A stretch of DNA of 60,702 nucleotides from Clostridia bacterium (GCA_017517965.1 JAFWXR010000008.1:1-60702), one strand, 5' to 3'; positions 44,712 to 54,318 are shown, counted from the first letter of the stretch. Translations and numbers: made by a program. The notes: a model not told the origin generated them from the letters alone.

Positions 44712-45449
44712 ATGGTAGAAATATATGCACACAGAGGGTTTACGGGGTCTTTCCCGGAAAACACCATGATTGCCTTTAAGGAGGCTGTCAAAATCGGGGC
44801 TGACGGCATTGAAACCGACGTTCACATCACAAAAGACGGGGTGCTCTGTCTTATTCACGATGAAACGGTAAACCGCACGTCAAACTCAAAGGGATATATC
44901 AGGGATATGACGTGGGAAGAGGTAAAGAAGATTGACGTTTCCTGCAAGGTGCTTGACGGACGTTACGGCTTTTGCGGAATTCCGTCGGCGGAGGAATTTC
45001 TCGACCTGATAAAAACAAGCGGTATTAAAGCCAACATCGAACTTAAAAACGGGAAGATATATTATCCGAAACTTGCTGACAAACTTGTTGATATGATAAG
45101 GTCTTTCGGTATAGAAGACAGGGTGATGATTTCTTCGTTCAATAATGCATCTCTCGTAAGACTTAAAAAAATCGCCCCCGAAATCAAATGCGGTTTTCTC
45201 AAGGGCTCTCCGGGCGTTGAAAATGCAGGTCTTTACTGCAGTGAAATGGGTGTTGACTATTATCATCCCGATTTCAAAACGGTTACTCCCGAAGTCAAGA
45301 GGGAATGTGATGATTACGGCATCGGTCTCAACGTGTGGACGGTAAATGACAAGCCTGCACTCAGAAATATGATGACACTGGGGGTTAATTCAGTTATAAC
45401 GAATTATCCCGACTATGCTATTGAAGTAAGAAATGAGGTAATAAAATGA
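44712..45449 (+). CDS. Glycerophosphodiester phosphodiesterase
   Basis: 245 residues from the ATG at 44712 after GGAGGTG. GDPD motifs are complete: HRGFTGSFPENTMIAF (His-Arg-Gly and ENT), GADGIETDVHITKDG (metal-binding Glu/Asp), LIHDETVNRTS (second His), NIELKN and the late GLNVWTVND. The enzyme releases glycerol-3-phosphate from deacylated phospholipid headgroups. There is no signal peptide, so it is cytoplasmic. Its stop overlaps the manA start (ATGA). Confidence 0.9.
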   Translation: MVEIYAHRGFTGSFPENTMIAFKEAVKIGADGIETDVHITKDGVLCLIHDETVNRTSNSKGYIRDMTWEEVKKIDVSCKVLDGRYGFCGIPSAEEFLDLIKTSGIKANIELKNGKIYYPKLADKLVDMIRSFGIEDRVMISSFNNASLVRLKKIAPEIKCGFLKGSPGVENAGLYCSEMGVDYYHPDFKTVTPEVKRECDDYGIGLNVWTVNDKPALRNMMTLGVNSVITNYPDYAIEVRNEVIK

Positions 45450-46411
45450 GAAAACCGATATTATTGAAGGCGCCTCTTAAGGACTATCTTTGGGGCGGTA
45501 CACTTCTTAAAGAGGAGTACGGAAAAGAAAGCGATCTTGCAATTGTTGCGGAAAGCTGGGAGCTTTCGGCACACAAAGACGGGCTTTCCGTTATTGCAAG
45601 CGGTGAATATACGGGCAAAACGCTTGATGAATACATTGCTGCCGAGGGCAGAGAGGTTATCGGAACGAATTGTAAGGATAACGAAGGCTTTCCGATACTT
45701 GTTAAACTTATCGATGCGGCGCAGAGTCTGTCTGTTCAGGTGCATCCCGACAACGAATACGCGCGTATTCACGAGGGTGAGCCGGGTAAGACAGAAATGT
45801 GGTACATAGTTGACTGTAAAGAGGGGGCAAAACTTCTCTACGGTTTTAAAAAGAACGTAAGTAAAGAGGAATTCGTTTCAAGAATCAAGGACAATACTTT
45901 GCTTGAAATTACAAATGACGTTCCCGTTAAAAAGGGAGACGTGTTCTTTATAGAAGCGGGTACTCTCCATGCGATAGGTGAGGGAATTCTTATTGCCGAG
46001 GTTCAGCAGAGCAGTAATTCAACCTACAGAATCTACGATTTCGGCAGAGTCGGTGCAGACGGCAAGCCGAGAGAACTGCATATAGACAAGGCTGTTGACG
46101 TTACGAAACTTGAACCGCCCACGAGGGATACCAAGCCCTTCGGCAAACCCGAAAAGAAGGAGGATGCAACCGTTACACTTCTTGCAGAGTGCGATTACTT
46201 CACGACGGAGGACGTAAAACTTGACGGTAAAGTTTCATTCGTTGCAGACGAAACCTCGTTTAACGGAATTCTCTGTCTTGACGGTGAGGCAGTTCTTGAA
46301 GCAAACGGTGAAAAACTCACTCTCAAAAAGGGTATGAGCGCTTTCGTGCCTGCAGGAACGGGCGAATACACTCTTAACGGCAAAGCAGATTTACTCAGAA
46401 CAAGAATATAA
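45446..46411 (+). CDS. manA: Mannose-6-phosphate isomerase, class I
   Basis: 321 residues with the class I PMI cupin ligands QVHPDNEYA, KTEMWYIVD and EAGTLHAIGEG, plus the N-terminal PLKDYLWGG block. Length matches Bacillus-type short ManA. It interconverts mannose-6-phosphate and fructose-6-phosphate. Translationally coupled to the GDPD gene (ATGA overlap). Confidence 0.93.
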   Translation: MRKPILLKAPLKDYLWGGTLLKEEYGKESDLAIVAESWELSAHKDGLSVIASGEYTGKTLDEYIAAEGREVIGTNCKDNEGFPILVKLIDAAQSLSVQVHPDNEYARIHEGEPGKTEMWYIVDCKEGAKLLYGFKKNVSKEEFVSRIKDNTLLEITNDVPVKKGDVFFIEAGTLHAIGEGILIAEVQQSSNSTYRIYDFGRVGADGKPRELHIDKAVDVTKLEPPTRDTKPFGKPEKKEDATVTLLAECDYFTTEDVKLDGKVSFVADETSFNGILCLDGEAVLEANGEKLTLKKGMSAFVPAGTGEYTLNGKADLLRTRI

Positions 46412-46449
46412 AGAATAAGACTCCCTTTGCAGAGGGAGTCTTATTCTTT
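46410..46449. terminator. Bidirectional terminator between manA and the TVP38 gene
   Basis: A 17 bp stem (46410-46426/46433-46449) starting in the manA stop codon and reaching into the last codons of the convergent gene. Confidence 0.85.
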
Positions 46450-47139
46450 ATTGTGGCGTTTGCATATTGAGTTGTATATTATGAGGCCCGTGACACTTAT
46501 CAGGAATGCCGCAGCAAAGATTACTACTGCAAAAAGATAGCTTTTCGTACCGAGTGCATCACCGCCGATTGTCGAGGTTACTACCGACGGTATTCTGCCT
46601 ACCGAACAGATAATGAATAAAACGGGAAGTTTTATATCCGTAAGTCCGATGAAATAGCACAGCAGGTCTTTGGGTGTGCCGGGTATCATAAAAACAAGCA
46701 GGAAAAGAAGCGTTCTTTTCGGGGATGACTGCAAAAAACGTAAATTCTGCAGTTTGCTCTGCGGAAAAAATGCCGTGACGAGTCGCATACCGAATCTTCT
46801 TACAAGGTATAGCACGATGATACTGCCGACCGATGATGCAAGAAGGCAGAGAAGCGTGCCGTTTACGGCGCCGAAAGCGTAACCGCCTGCGATTTCGAGA
46901 GGTTCACCGGGGATGACTGCTGCAATCACCTGCAAAATGACCATTCCGATATATGCAATCGGCCCGAAAATACCGCATTCTTTTACCCAGATGCGAAACT
47001 TTTCAGGCTCGGAAGCAAAGCGTACCATAGGTACGCCTATAACCGTGCATATAAACAGAAACAGAGTTGCAAATAAGGCAATCGGCACTATGGCAAAAAT
47101 TTTCTGCTGTTTTTGCGTAAGTTCATCTTTTTTCTTCAT
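46441..47139 (-). CDS. TVP38/TMEM64 (DedA-like) membrane protein
   Basis: About 232 residues with a short lysine-rich N-terminus, five or six hydrophobic segments and the SNARE-associated (VTT) domain motifs VIPGEPLEIAGGYAFGAVNG and FMIPGTPKDLLCYFIGLT. Relatives are proposed lipid scramblases or transporters; the role here is unproven. The start is uncertain: no ribosome binding site precedes the ATG at 47139 or the one at 47148, and the promoter -10 ends seven bases before 47139, which fits a leaderless transcript. Confidence 0.8.
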   Translation of the reverse strand: MKKKDELTQKQQKIFAIVPIALFATLFLFICTVIGVPMVRFASEPEKFRIWVKECGIFGPIAYIGMVILQVIAAVIPGEPLEIAGGYAFGAVNGTLLCLLASSVGSIIVLYLVRRFGMRLVTAFFPQSKLQNLRFLQSSPKRTLLFLLVFMIPGTPKDLLCYFIGLTDIKLPVLFIICSVGRIPSVVTSTIGGDALGTKSYLFAVVIFAAAFLISVTGLIIYNSICKRHNKE

Positions 47140-47146
47140 ATTTGTC

Positions 47147-47175
47147 ATTATATCACTGTTTTGGCATTTTTCCAA
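47147..47175 (-). promoter_or_regulatory. Promoter of the TVP38 gene (possible leaderless start)
   Basis: On the minus strand TTGGAA (47175-47170), 17 bp spacer, TATAAT (47152-47147), then seven bases and ATG. Confidence 0.55.
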
Positions 47176-47192
47176 TATTTACAAGATACTCA

Positions 47193-47220
47193 TTGAAAAA
47201 AATAATAATTGTGTTATAAT
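47193..47220 (+). promoter_or_regulatory. Promoter of the calcium ATPase gene
   Basis: TTGAAA (47193-47198), 16 bp spacer, TATAAT (47215-47220). Confidence 0.75.
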
Positions 47221-47255
47221 AATTTTTAAATCAAAAATATTAGGAGGTATCACTG

Positions 47256-49868
47256 TTGATTTTTCATGACAAATCGACCGATGATGTTCTGACACAGCTC
47301 GGTACAGACGTAAAAACAGGTCTGTCATCTGCGCAGGTGTCGGAAAAGAAAGCTCAGTTTGGTGAAAACAAACTTCGCGAAAAGAAGAAAAAGACCATGT
47401 TCCAGCGCTTTATGGATCAGTTTAAGGATGCGATGATCCTTATTCTTATCGCTGCGGCAGTAATTTCATTCGTAATTGCCTGTGTTGAAGGTAATCCGAA
47501 TGAATTTATTGAATCGGGCCTTATTGTTCTTATTGTTATCATAAATGCCGTAATGGGCGTTATGCAGGAGAGTAAGGCGGAAAAAGCACTTGATGCGCTT
47601 AAAAGCCTTTCTGCACCCCATGCACGTGTTATACGTGACGGTGAGGAAAAGATTGTGGATGCCGTTGACCTTGTTCCCGGCGACATAATTCTTCTTGAAG
47701 CAGGCGACTTTATTCCTGCCGATGCAAGACTTATCAGAAGTGTCAGCCTCAAGAGTGAGGAATCTGCACTTACCGGTGAATCCGTTCCTTCCGAAAAGGA
47801 TGCTGCTGCGGTAGTTGCAGAAAATGCAGGTGTGGGTGACCGTACCAATATGGTATTTTCAGGTTGTTCGGTTACTTACGGTACTGCAACTGCAGTTGTT
47901 ACGGGTACGGGTATGGACACCGAAATGGGTAAGATTGCAAACCTTCTCGACAATGAAAGTGAAGGTCAGACACCTCTTCAGGAAAAGCTTACTCAGCTTG
48001 GTAAATATCTCGGCGTTATCGCACTCGTTGCGTGTGCAATCGTATTCGTTGAGGGTATTATAAACGACATTCCGCCTCTTGAAATATTCATGACAGCGGT
48101 TTCACTTGCGGTTTCGGCTATCCCCGAGGGTCTGCCTGCAATCGTTACAATCATTCTTTCAATCGGCGTTCAGCGTATGGTTAAAAAGAATGCGATTATC
48201 CGCCGTCTGCCTGCGGTTGAAACGCTCGGAAGCGCTTCGGTAATCTGCTCGGATAAGACGGGTACGCTTACACAGAACCGTATGACACTCGTTAAGGCTT
48301 ACCTTGACAACGGCGAAAGAGAAGATATTTCAACCGACAACGGTGAAAATATCAAGGGTCTTCTTAAGTATGCAACGCTCTGCTGTGACGGTTCAGTCGT
48401 GTTCCACGGCAAGGAAGAACAGCATATCGGTGACCCCACTGAAACGGCTATCGTGCTTGCCGCACATAAGAACGGTATGCCCAAGGATGACCTTAACAAG
48501 TCTTATCCCAGACTTGCTGAAATCCCCTTTGACTCTGACCGTAAACTTATGTCAACGGTCAATAAGATAGACGGTAAGAACATCGTTATCGTAAAGGGTG
48601 CGTTTGACGTTATGGCATCACGCTGCATTGCAGGTGACATCGAAGCGGCAAAGGCTGTAAACGATGAAATGAGTTCATCTGCACTCCGTGTACTTGCGGT
48701 TGCATACAAGGAAATTGATGAAGTTCCTGCAGAACCCACGTCGGAAGAACTTGAAAAAGATCTTATCTTTATGGGTCTTGTAGGTATGATAGATCCGCCC
48801 CGTCCCGAAGCAAAGGATGCCGTTGCAATATGCCGTAAGGCTGGCATCAAGCCCGTTATGATTACGGGTGACCACGTTGTTACTGCTTCAGCCATTGCCA
48901 AGGAAATCGGCATTCTCGAAGAGGGTGACAAGGCTATCACGGGTGCTCAGCTTGACGCTATGACGGATTCCGAGCTTGATGCACAGGTTGAGGATATTTC
49001 CGTATATGCGAGAGTATCGCCCGAAAATAAAATCCGTATCGTCAAGGCTTGGCAGAGAAAAGAAAAGGTTGTATCCATGACGGGTGACGGTGTTAACGAC
49101 GCACCTGCACTCAAGGCTGCCGACATCGGTTGTGCAATGGGTATCACGGGTACTGACGTTGCCAAGGGTGCAGCGGATATGACGCTTACTGACGATAACT
49201 TTGCAACGATAGTTGATGCTGTACGTGAAGGACGTGGCATCTACGCAAACATCAAAAAGGTTGTCGGCTTCTTGCTCGGTACAAATATCGGTGAAATCAT
49301 CACCGTTTTTGTTGCCATGCTTCTGTGGCATAAATCACCGCTCGTTTCAATGCAGCTTCTGTGGATTAACCTTGTAACAGATAGTTTACCTGCTATCGCA
49401 CTCGGCATGGAAGACGTTGAAAACGACGTTATGGACAAAAATCCCAAGCCCAAGAAGGAAGGTCTTTTTGCAAACGGTTACGGTATTCAGATTGCACTTC
49501 AGGGCGTAATGTTCGGCTCACTTTCACTTATTGCTTATGCAATCGGTTCGACTTTCTCACATCCGTGGGGCGGTCAGACGCTTACGTTTATGGTGCTTGC
49601 ACTTTCACAGATAGTTCAGGCATACAATATGAGAAGTGAACATTCACTCTTTAAAATAGGCATATTCACGAACAAGAAGCTCAACGGTGCGGCATTCTTA
49701 TCCGTTGCACTCGTTGCACTGCTTCTCTTCGTTCCGCCTCTTGCAAAGATATTTGAACTTACGCTTCTCCCCTGGAAGTACTATCTTGCAGGTGTTGGCC
49801 TTATTCTCGTACCGTTTGTTGTGATGGAAATATCAAAACTTTTCGGCCTTATCAAAAAACACCACTAA
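47256..49868 (+). CDS. PMCA-type calcium-translocating P-type ATPase
   Basis: 870 residues of type IIA/B architecture: actuator [10 protein letters not shown], phosphorylation site [26 protein letters not shown] nucleotide site, hinge [18 protein letters not shown], and ten membrane segments. [12 protein letters not shown] in M4 and [16 protein letters not shown] in M6 carry the Ca2+-site residues. The TTG start at 47256 is supported by GGAGG eight bases upstream and by the absence of an in-frame ATG nearby. It exports Ca2+ at the cost of ATP. The receptors in this window have EF-hand-like loops, but a link is only speculative. Confidence 0.92.
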   Translation: MIFHDKSTDDVLTQLGTDVKTGLSSAQVSEKKAQFGENKLREKKKKTMFQRFMDQFKDAMILILIAAAVISFVIACVEGNPNEFIESGLIVLIVIINAVMGVMQESKAEKALDALKSLSAPHARVIRDGEEKIVDAVDLVPGDIILLEAGDFIPADARLIRSVSLKSEESALTGESVPSEKDAAAVVAENAGVGDRTNMVFSGCSVTYGTATAVVTGTGMDTEMGKIANLLDNESEGQTPLQEKLTQLGKYLGVIALVACAIVFVEGIINDIPPLEIFMTAVSLAVSAIPEGLPAIVTIILSIGVQRMVKKNAIIRRLPAVETLGSASVICSDKTGTLTQNRMTLVKAYLDNGEREDISTDNGENIKGLLKYATLCCDGSVVFHGKEEQHIGDPTETAIVLAAHKNGMPKDDLNKSYPRLAEIPFDSDRKLMSTVNKIDGKNIVIVKGAFDVMASRCIAGDIEAAKAVNDEMSSSALRVLAVAYKEIDEVPAEPTSEELEKDLIFMGLVGMIDPPRPEAKDAVAICRKAGIKPVMITGDHVVTASAIAKEIGILEEGDKAITGAQLDAMTDSELDAQVEDISVYARVSPENKIRIVKAWQRKEKVVSMTGDGVNDAPALKAADIGCAMGITGTDVAKGAADMTLTDDNFATIVDAVREGRGIYANIKKVVGFLLGTNIGEIITVFVAMLLWHKSPLVSMQLLWINLVTDSLPAIALGMEDVENDVMDKNPKPKKEGLFANGYGIQIALQGVMFGSLSLIAYAIGSTFSHPWGGQTLTFMVLALSQIVQAYNMRSEHSLFKIGIFTNKKLNGAAFLSVALVALLLFVPPLAKIFELTLLPWKYYLAGVGLILVPFVVMEISKLFGLIKKHH

Positions 49869-49874
49869 GACATA

Positions 49875-49905
49875 AAAAGAACCTGTTTTTACAGGTTCTT
49901 TTTTG
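49875..49905 (+). terminator. Terminator of the calcium ATPase gene
   Basis: AAGAACCTGT/ACAGGTTCTT stem with a T6 tail. Confidence 0.92.
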
Positions 49906-49906
49906 T

Positions 49907-49935
49907 TGTCGTTTGCTTAGAATTATGGTATATTG
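49907..49935 (+). promoter_or_regulatory. Promoter of the pyrophosphatase gene
   Basis: TTGTCG (49907-49912), 17 bp spacer, TATATT (49930-49935). Confidence 0.6.
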
Positions 49936-49966
49936 AATTTAACGTATTTGAAAGAAGGTAATAAAT

Positions 49967-50503
49967 ATGTCAAATATATGGCACGATATTGACCCGAAAA
50001 GAATTACACCCGAAGATTTTATCTGCGTTGTGGAAATATCAAAGGGCAGTAAGAAAAAGTATGAACTTGATAAGGAAACGGGTTTTATAATTCTTGACAG
50101 AATATTATATACGTCAACGCACTATCCTGCCAATTACGGCTTTATTCCCCGTACCTACGGCGATGATAACGACCCGCTTGACGTGCTTTTAATATGCTCG
50201 GAGGATCTTGAACCGCTCACGCTTGCACGTGCATATCCGATAGGCGTTATCTCGATGGTTGACAACGGCAGAAATGACGAGAAGATAGTTGCAATTCCCT
50301 TTAACGACCCCAACTATAACACTTATACGAATATTGACCAGCTTCCCACACATCTTTTTGAGGAGATGCGTCACTTCTTCAAGGTGTATAAGAATCTTGA
50401 GAACAAGACGACTGCCGTCAAGGAAGTCGGCGACAGGGAAGATGCAATAAAAATTATCTCGCAGGCAATAGACAACTACAAAAAAGAATTCCCCGATAAA
50501 TAA
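49967..50503 (+). CDS. ppa: Class I inorganic pyrophosphatase
   Basis: 178 residues with the soluble pyrophosphatase motif DDNDPLDVL and the family markers KKKYELDKETG, YPANYGFIPRTYGDD and HFFKVYKNLE. It hydrolyses pyrophosphate in the cytoplasm with Mg2+. It has its own promoter and no clear terminator before the next gene. Confidence 0.93.
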   Translation: MSNIWHDIDPKRITPEDFICVVEISKGSKKKYELDKETGFIILDRILYTSTHYPANYGFIPRTYGDDNDPLDVLLICSEDLEPLTLARAYPIGVISMVDNGRNDEKIVAIPFNDPNYNTYTNIDQLPTHLFEEMRHFFKVYKNLENKTTAVKEVGDREDAIKIISQAIDNYKKEFPDK

Positions 50504-50528
50504 AGGTTCTTATTATATAATAAAATAC

Positions 50529-50559
50529 TTGACTTTTAAGAGGGATTGTGGTCTATAAT
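50529..50559 (+). promoter_or_regulatory. Probable promoter of ddh
   Basis: TTGACT (50529-50534) and TATAAT (50554-50559) with a long 19 bp spacer. Confidence 0.45.
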
Positions 50560-50590
50560 ACGTGTATAGTGTACAGAGAGGATGATAAAT

Positions 50591-51574
50591 ATGATACGAA
50601 TTGGCATTTTCGGATACGGAAATCTCGCAAAAGGCGTTGAGCTTGCGGTAAATGCGGCAAAGGATATGGAGCTTGTCGCCGTGTTTACGAGGCGTGATCC
50701 GTCATCGGTTAAAATAAATTCCGTCGGCGTTCCCGTCGTCAGTGCGGATGACGCTGCGGCGTGGGCTGATAAAATTGACGTTATGGTGATTTGCGGAGGC
50801 AGTGCGACAGACCTTCCCAAGCAGACCCCCGAACTTGCAAAGTATTTTAACGTGGTAGACAGTTTTGACAATCACGCTAATATACCCGTACATTTTAAAA
50901 ACGTAAACGAGTCGGCTTTAAAATCGGGCAAGGTTGCCGTTATATCGGTAGGCTGGGACCCCGGTATGTTCTCAGTAAGCAGAATGTACGCTTCTGCCAT
51001 TCTGCCTGACGGTAAGGATTATACCTTCTGGGGCAAGGGCGTAAGTCAGGGACATTCCGATGCGATACGCAGAATAGAGGGCGTTCTTGACGCAAAACAG
51101 TACACGATTCCCGTTGAAGAGGCGCTTGAAGCCGTACGAAGCGGTAAAGAGCCTGAGCTGACCGTAAGGCAGAAGCATACGAGAGAGTGTTTTGTAGTAG
51201 CAAAAGAAGGTGCAGATAAGGCAAAAATTGAAAATGAAATCGTGACGATGCCCAACTATTTTGCCGATTACGACACGACGGTGCATTTTATAAGTGCTGA
51301 AGAAATGAAGGCAAATCACTCACGAATTCCTCACGGCGGTTTTGTAATCAGAAGCGGCAGAACGGGTGTTAACGCTGAAAATCAGCATATTATAGAGTAT
51401 CGCCTGAAGCTTGATTCAAATCCCGAATTTACCGCATCCGTACTTGCGGCGTATGCGAGGGCGGCGTGGAAGTTGTCACAGAAAGGCGAAAGCGGTTGTA
51501 TGACGGCGTTTGACATAGCACCCAAGTACTTGAGTGAAAAAAGCTTTGATGAACTGATTTCAACAATGTTATAA
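50591..51574 (+). CDS. ddh: meso-Diaminopimelate D-dehydrogenase
   Basis: 327 residues from the ATG at 50591 (nine bases after AGAGAGG; the ATG at 50582 abuts that site). N-terminal NADP-binding loop GIFGYGNLAKGVE, then the Ddh blocks VVDSFDNHANIP, SVGWDPGMFS, FWGKGVSQGHSDA and VRQKHTRECFV. The enzyme makes meso-DAP in one step from tetrahydrodipicolinate and ammonia for lysine and peptidoglycan synthesis. A strong terminator follows. Confidence 0.93.
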   Translation: MIRIGIFGYGNLAKGVELAVNAAKDMELVAVFTRRDPSSVKINSVGVPVVSADDAAAWADKIDVMVICGGSATDLPKQTPELAKYFNVVDSFDNHANIPVHFKNVNESALKSGKVAVISVGWDPGMFSVSRMYASAILPDGKDYTFWGKGVSQGHSDAIRRIEGVLDAKQYTIPVEEALEAVRSGKEPELTVRQKHTRECFVVAKEGADKAKIENEIVTMPNYFADYDTTVHFISAEEMKANHSRIPHGGFVIRSGRTGVNAENQHIIEYRLKLDSNPEFTASVLAAYARAAWKLSQKGESGCMTAFDIAPKYLSEKSFDELISTML

Positions 51575-51575
51575 C

Positions 51576-51606
51576 AAAAAACCCGATGATTTCCATCGGG
51601 TTTTTT
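51576..51606 (+). terminator. Terminator of ddh
   Basis: ACCCGATG/CATCGGGT stem with A6 and T6 flanks. Confidence 0.92.
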
Positions 51607-51616
51607 ACCGTTTACT

Positions 51617-51675
51617 TTGAAAAAATGACCGAAGGGTGTTAATCGATTGAAAATGCACCGATAGGGTGATATGAT
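51617..51675 (+). promoter_or_regulatory. Promoter and direct-repeat operator of the LytTR gene
   Basis: TTGAAA (51647-51652), 17 bp spacer, TATGAT (51670-51675). ACCGAAGGGTG (51628-51638) and ACCGATAGGGTG (51657-51668) form a near-direct repeat; with flanking TTGAAAA the two 22 bp copies start 30 bp apart, one upstream of the -35 and one across the spacer. Confidence 0.5.
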
Positions 51676-51697
51676 GTGCTCGAAGGGAGGTGCCGTA

Positions 51698-52126
51698 GTG
51701 AAATGTACGGTTATAATCGGCAAAGAACGTGACGAGGAAGTTATAATCTACGCCCGAGAAAAGACGGACTTGGTGACACAAATTGAACGGCTTGTCGAAG
51801 AAAATGCCTTTGACCTTGTCGGCTATGTTGATAAAAGTGCTGTGAGGCTGAATCTGGGCGAGGTGCAGTGTTTTGTTGTTGACAACAAAGTGTATGCTAT
51901 CACACAAAATGAAAAATATGAGCTTAAAATGAGGCTCTGGCAGGTGGAGGAGAGGCTTCCCGGAAATTTTGTGAAGATAAATCAGTCGTGCATAGCCAAT
52001 ATAAAGCACGTAAAGCAGTTTGATGCTTCGTTTTCGGGTACGCTCAGGGTGATTTTCGACAACGGATACAGCGATTACGTTTCAAGAAGACGGATGAAAA
52101 ATGTCAAAGAAAGGATGGGCTTGTAA
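51698..52126 (+). CDS. LytTR DNA-binding domain regulator
   Basis: 142 residues starting at GTG 51698, seven bases after GGAGG. A C-terminal LytTR domain is clear (NKVYAITQNEKYELKMRLWQ, LPGNFVKINQSCIANIKHVK, FDNGYSDYVSRRRMKNVKE). There is no receiver domain, as in small stand-alone LytTR regulators. The downstream DUF3021 membrane protein overlaps it (TAATG), the usual LytTR-DUF3021 regulatory pair in Firmicutes, in which the membrane partner restrains the regulator. Likely self-regulating through the repeats in its promoter. Confidence 0.9.
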   Translation: MKCTVIIGKERDEEVIIYAREKTDLVTQIERLVEENAFDLVGYVDKSAVRLNLGEVQCFVVDNKVYAITQNEKYELKMRLWQVEERLPGNFVKINQSCIANIKHVKQFDASFSGTLRVIFDNGYSDYVSRRRMKNVKERMGL

Positions 52127-52536
52127 TGAATAAGCATTTGAAGAATTTTTTACACAGAGGTTTAATTTTCGGTGGCTTCGGACCGATAGTTGTAGCAATA
52201 ATCGCACTTTTTGTTCCGCCTATGAGTGCAAAGCAGATGTTTACGGCAATCATATCAACGTATCTGCTGGCGTTTTTACATGCGGGGGCATCGGTTTTCA
52301 ACCAGATAGAAGAGTGGTCGATGCTTAAATCGCTGACCTGCCATTTCGGTTTGTTGTATTTTGCCTACGTGATATGCTATCTCGTAAATACGTGGATTGC
52401 TTTTGATGTAAAAACAATTCTGATTTTCACACTCATTTTTGCGGTCATTTATTTTACGGTGTGGATTACAGTCGTTACGACAATCAAATTGACAAGCAGA
52501 AAACTCAATTCAAAATTAAATGTGATGAACAAATAA
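52126..52536 (+). CDS. DUF3021 membrane protein, LytTR partner
   Basis: 136 residues with four hydrophobic segments and short charged ends, starting HLKNFLHRGLIFGGFGPIVV, typical of DUF3021. Its ATG overlaps the stop of the LytTR gene, so the two are made together. By analogy with other LytTR regulatory systems it probably modulates the regulator at the membrane. No other target gene lies next to the pair. Confidence 0.85.
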   Translation: MNKHLKNFLHRGLIFGGFGPIVVAIIALFVPPMSAKQMFTAIISTYLLAFLHAGASVFNQIEEWSMLKSLTCHFGLLYFAYVICYLVNTWIAFDVKTILIFTLIFAVIYFTVWITVVTTIKLTSRKLNSKLNVMNK

Positions 52537-52566
52537 AAAAAGCAGGTCTGTAAGACCTGCTTTTTT
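52535..52566. terminator. Bidirectional terminator
   Basis: AGCAGGTCT-GTA-AGACCTGCT stem with A7 and T6 flanks, between DUF3021 and the convergent phosphatase gene. Confidence 0.92.
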
Positions 52567-53113
52567 ATATTTCACCTTCGATTATTTCACAGTTTTTTAC
52601 AATATCAAAAAGATAGTTTTCGGATATTTCCTGCCCTGCAATATAATATTTTACAGCAGGGGAGAGGCCGCCGTGAGCCGTTATCAGCACACTTTTGTCT
52701 TTGTATTTTTCTTTTATATCGTCAAGAAAATCATACACTCTTTTTACGACCGAGGCAATCGGCTCCATATCGTCAAACTTTCCGTCTCCCTCAAGATTCC
52801 ACATTGTTTTTCTGTATTCCTCTGTGCCTGTATAGAAGGCGGTTGAACCCTCGTAACTGCCGAAAGAACGCTCTATAATACGCTCATCGGTAATTATCGG
52901 CACGTCTCTGCCCTCGAGTATTATTTCTGCCGTTTCACGTGCTCTGGACAAGGGCGACGAAATACATATATCTATATGTTTATCGGAGAGGAGTTTTGCT
53001 GTCTCCCGTGCCTGCTCTCTGCCGATATCGCAAAGTGGTATGTCGCTTCGACCCTGCATATAACCGTCAATATTCCACTGTGTCAGTCCGTGACGGACAA
53101 AATATAACTTCAT
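52565..53113 (-). CDS. Histidine phosphatase-family protein (phosphoglycerate mutase-like)
   Basis: 182 residues starting KLYFVRHGLTQWN (RHG catalytic histidine), with SPLSRARETAE and the second His in ITAHGGLS, and Glu in ERSFGSYEG. Small members of this family are cobalamin or sugar phosphatases, or broad phosphatases. The ATG at 53113 overlaps the DUF1294 stop (ATGA). Last gene of the YitT-DUF1294-phosphatase operon. The substrate is unknown. Confidence 0.87.
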   Translation of the reverse strand: MKLYFVRHGLTQWNIDGYMQGRSDIPLCDIGREQARETAKLLSDKHIDICISSPLSRARETAEIILEGRDVPIITDERIIERSFGSYEGSTAFYTGTEEYRKTMWNLEGDGKFDDMEPIASVVKRVYDFLDDIKEKYKDKSVLITAHGGLSPAVKYYIAGQEISENYLFDIVKNCEIIEGEI

Positions 53114-53370
53114 AACCAAAGTCCCCTGTATAAATATAATAAAATCAACTGCACCGCAATTATAACGGGCAGACCTATCATAAAACGCTTGTGAAGCGTC
53201 TTGTGGTGAAAAAGTTTCATTGAAACGTATTCACCCACAGCACCTCCTGCAAGAGCAAATGTAAAAAGTGTACTCTCGGAAATGCGTCTTTTGTTTTTCT
53301 TTGCAAGGTATTTGTCAATACCCGCCGTGACAAAAGCCACGGCATTTATAATTAAAATCCAGTACAGCAT
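53110..53370 (-). CDS. DUF1294 small membrane protein
   Basis: 86 residues with two or three hydrophobic segments and the conserved GIDKYLAKKNKRRISE and GGAVGEYVSMKLFHHKT motifs of DUF1294. The function of the family is not known. It starts five bases after the YitT stop and overlaps the next gene by four bases. Confidence 0.88.
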   Translation of the reverse strand: MLYWILIINAVAFVTAGIDKYLAKKNKRRISESTLFTFALAGGAVGEYVSMKLFHHKTLHKRFMIGLPVIIAVQLILLYLYRGLWL

Positions 53371-53375
53371 CTTCG

Positions 53376-54242
53376 TTATTTAACGGCATCGTTCTTATTC
53401 CATCTGAAATTGCCCCATACACCGTTAGCATCACCGAAATAGAGGAAGGTGTTGTCGTATTTCTTGGAAATCTTTACAAGCTCGCTCATCTGATGAAGAT
53501 TGATGAGGGTAACAATCATAGTCTTTTCATTTCCTGTGTACATACCGCTACACTTAATGGTGGTTGCACCGTGCTTGAGGTTGACAAGAATCTCTTCCCT
53601 AAGCTTTTCAGGCTGATCGGTGATGATTTTAACCTCAACGGCGGATCTTGTTGTCTTTAAGATGTAGTTCATTGCAATGTTAAAAATCAACATCTGCACA
53701 ACTGACATAATTACACTTTCAATATTGCGATAAACAAAGAAAGATACGCCGATAATTATGTAGCAGAACAATGATATGAGCGATTCTATGTTAAGGTACG
53801 GCTTTTTCTTCTGAAAAATGCTGGCAATAATGTCAATACCGCCTGTTGAACCGCCTATTTTAAGCATCATTGCAGTTCTCACACCAAGCATAATACCGGA
53901 AGCAAACACGGCAATCCACGTGTTTGTAGGAGATACGTACTCGTACATATTAATCTTTTCCATTACAACAAGCATTACTGATGACAGTACGGTGAAAAAG
54001 AAGGTGTAGGTTACATATTTTTTGCTTATGAAAAACCACGCTATAACAAGAAGCGGAATGTTTATAATGAGGGAAACGTAACCCATGTTGATTCCGAAAA
54101 GTTCTTGTGTCATCATGGCAATGCCGTCAATTCCGCTGGGCGCAAAGTTTGCAGGGTTTACGAAGGTGTAAAGTCCTATTGCGGATAAAATCGCAGCTAC
54201 TATTGTGATTAATATGTCGGTTGCTATTCTTAAGGCTTTCAT
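53376..54242 (-). CDS. YitT-family membrane protein (DUF161 + DUF2179)
   Basis: 288 residues from the ATG at 54242 (purine-rich GGAAAGAAG upstream). Five or six hydrophobic segments with the family's NPANFAPSGIDGIAMM and GGSTGGIDIIASIF, then a soluble C-terminal DUF2179 domain (VEVKIITDQPEKLREEIL, KCSGMYTGNEKTMIVTLI). The transported or sensed substrate is unknown. First gene of a three-gene operon. Confidence 0.9.
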   Translation of the reverse strand: MKALRIATDILITIVAAILSAIGLYTFVNPANFAPSGIDGIAMMTQELFGINMGYVSLIINIPLLVIAWFFISKKYVTYTFFFTVLSSVMLVVMEKINMYEYVSPTNTWIAVFASGIMLGVRTAMMLKIGGSTGGIDIIASIFQKKKPYLNIESLISLFCYIIIGVSFFVYRNIESVIMSVVQMLIFNIAMNYILKTTRSAVEVKIITDQPEKLREEILVNLKHGATTIKCSGMYTGNEKTMIVTLINLHQMSELVKISKKYDNTFLYFGDANGVWGNFRWNKNDAVK

Positions 54243-54318
54243 TGTTTTTCTTCTTTCCGTTTTACTGTTCGTGGTGAGAATGTTTTTGTTTACAATCCGA
54301 ACACGATTGCTAAAATCT

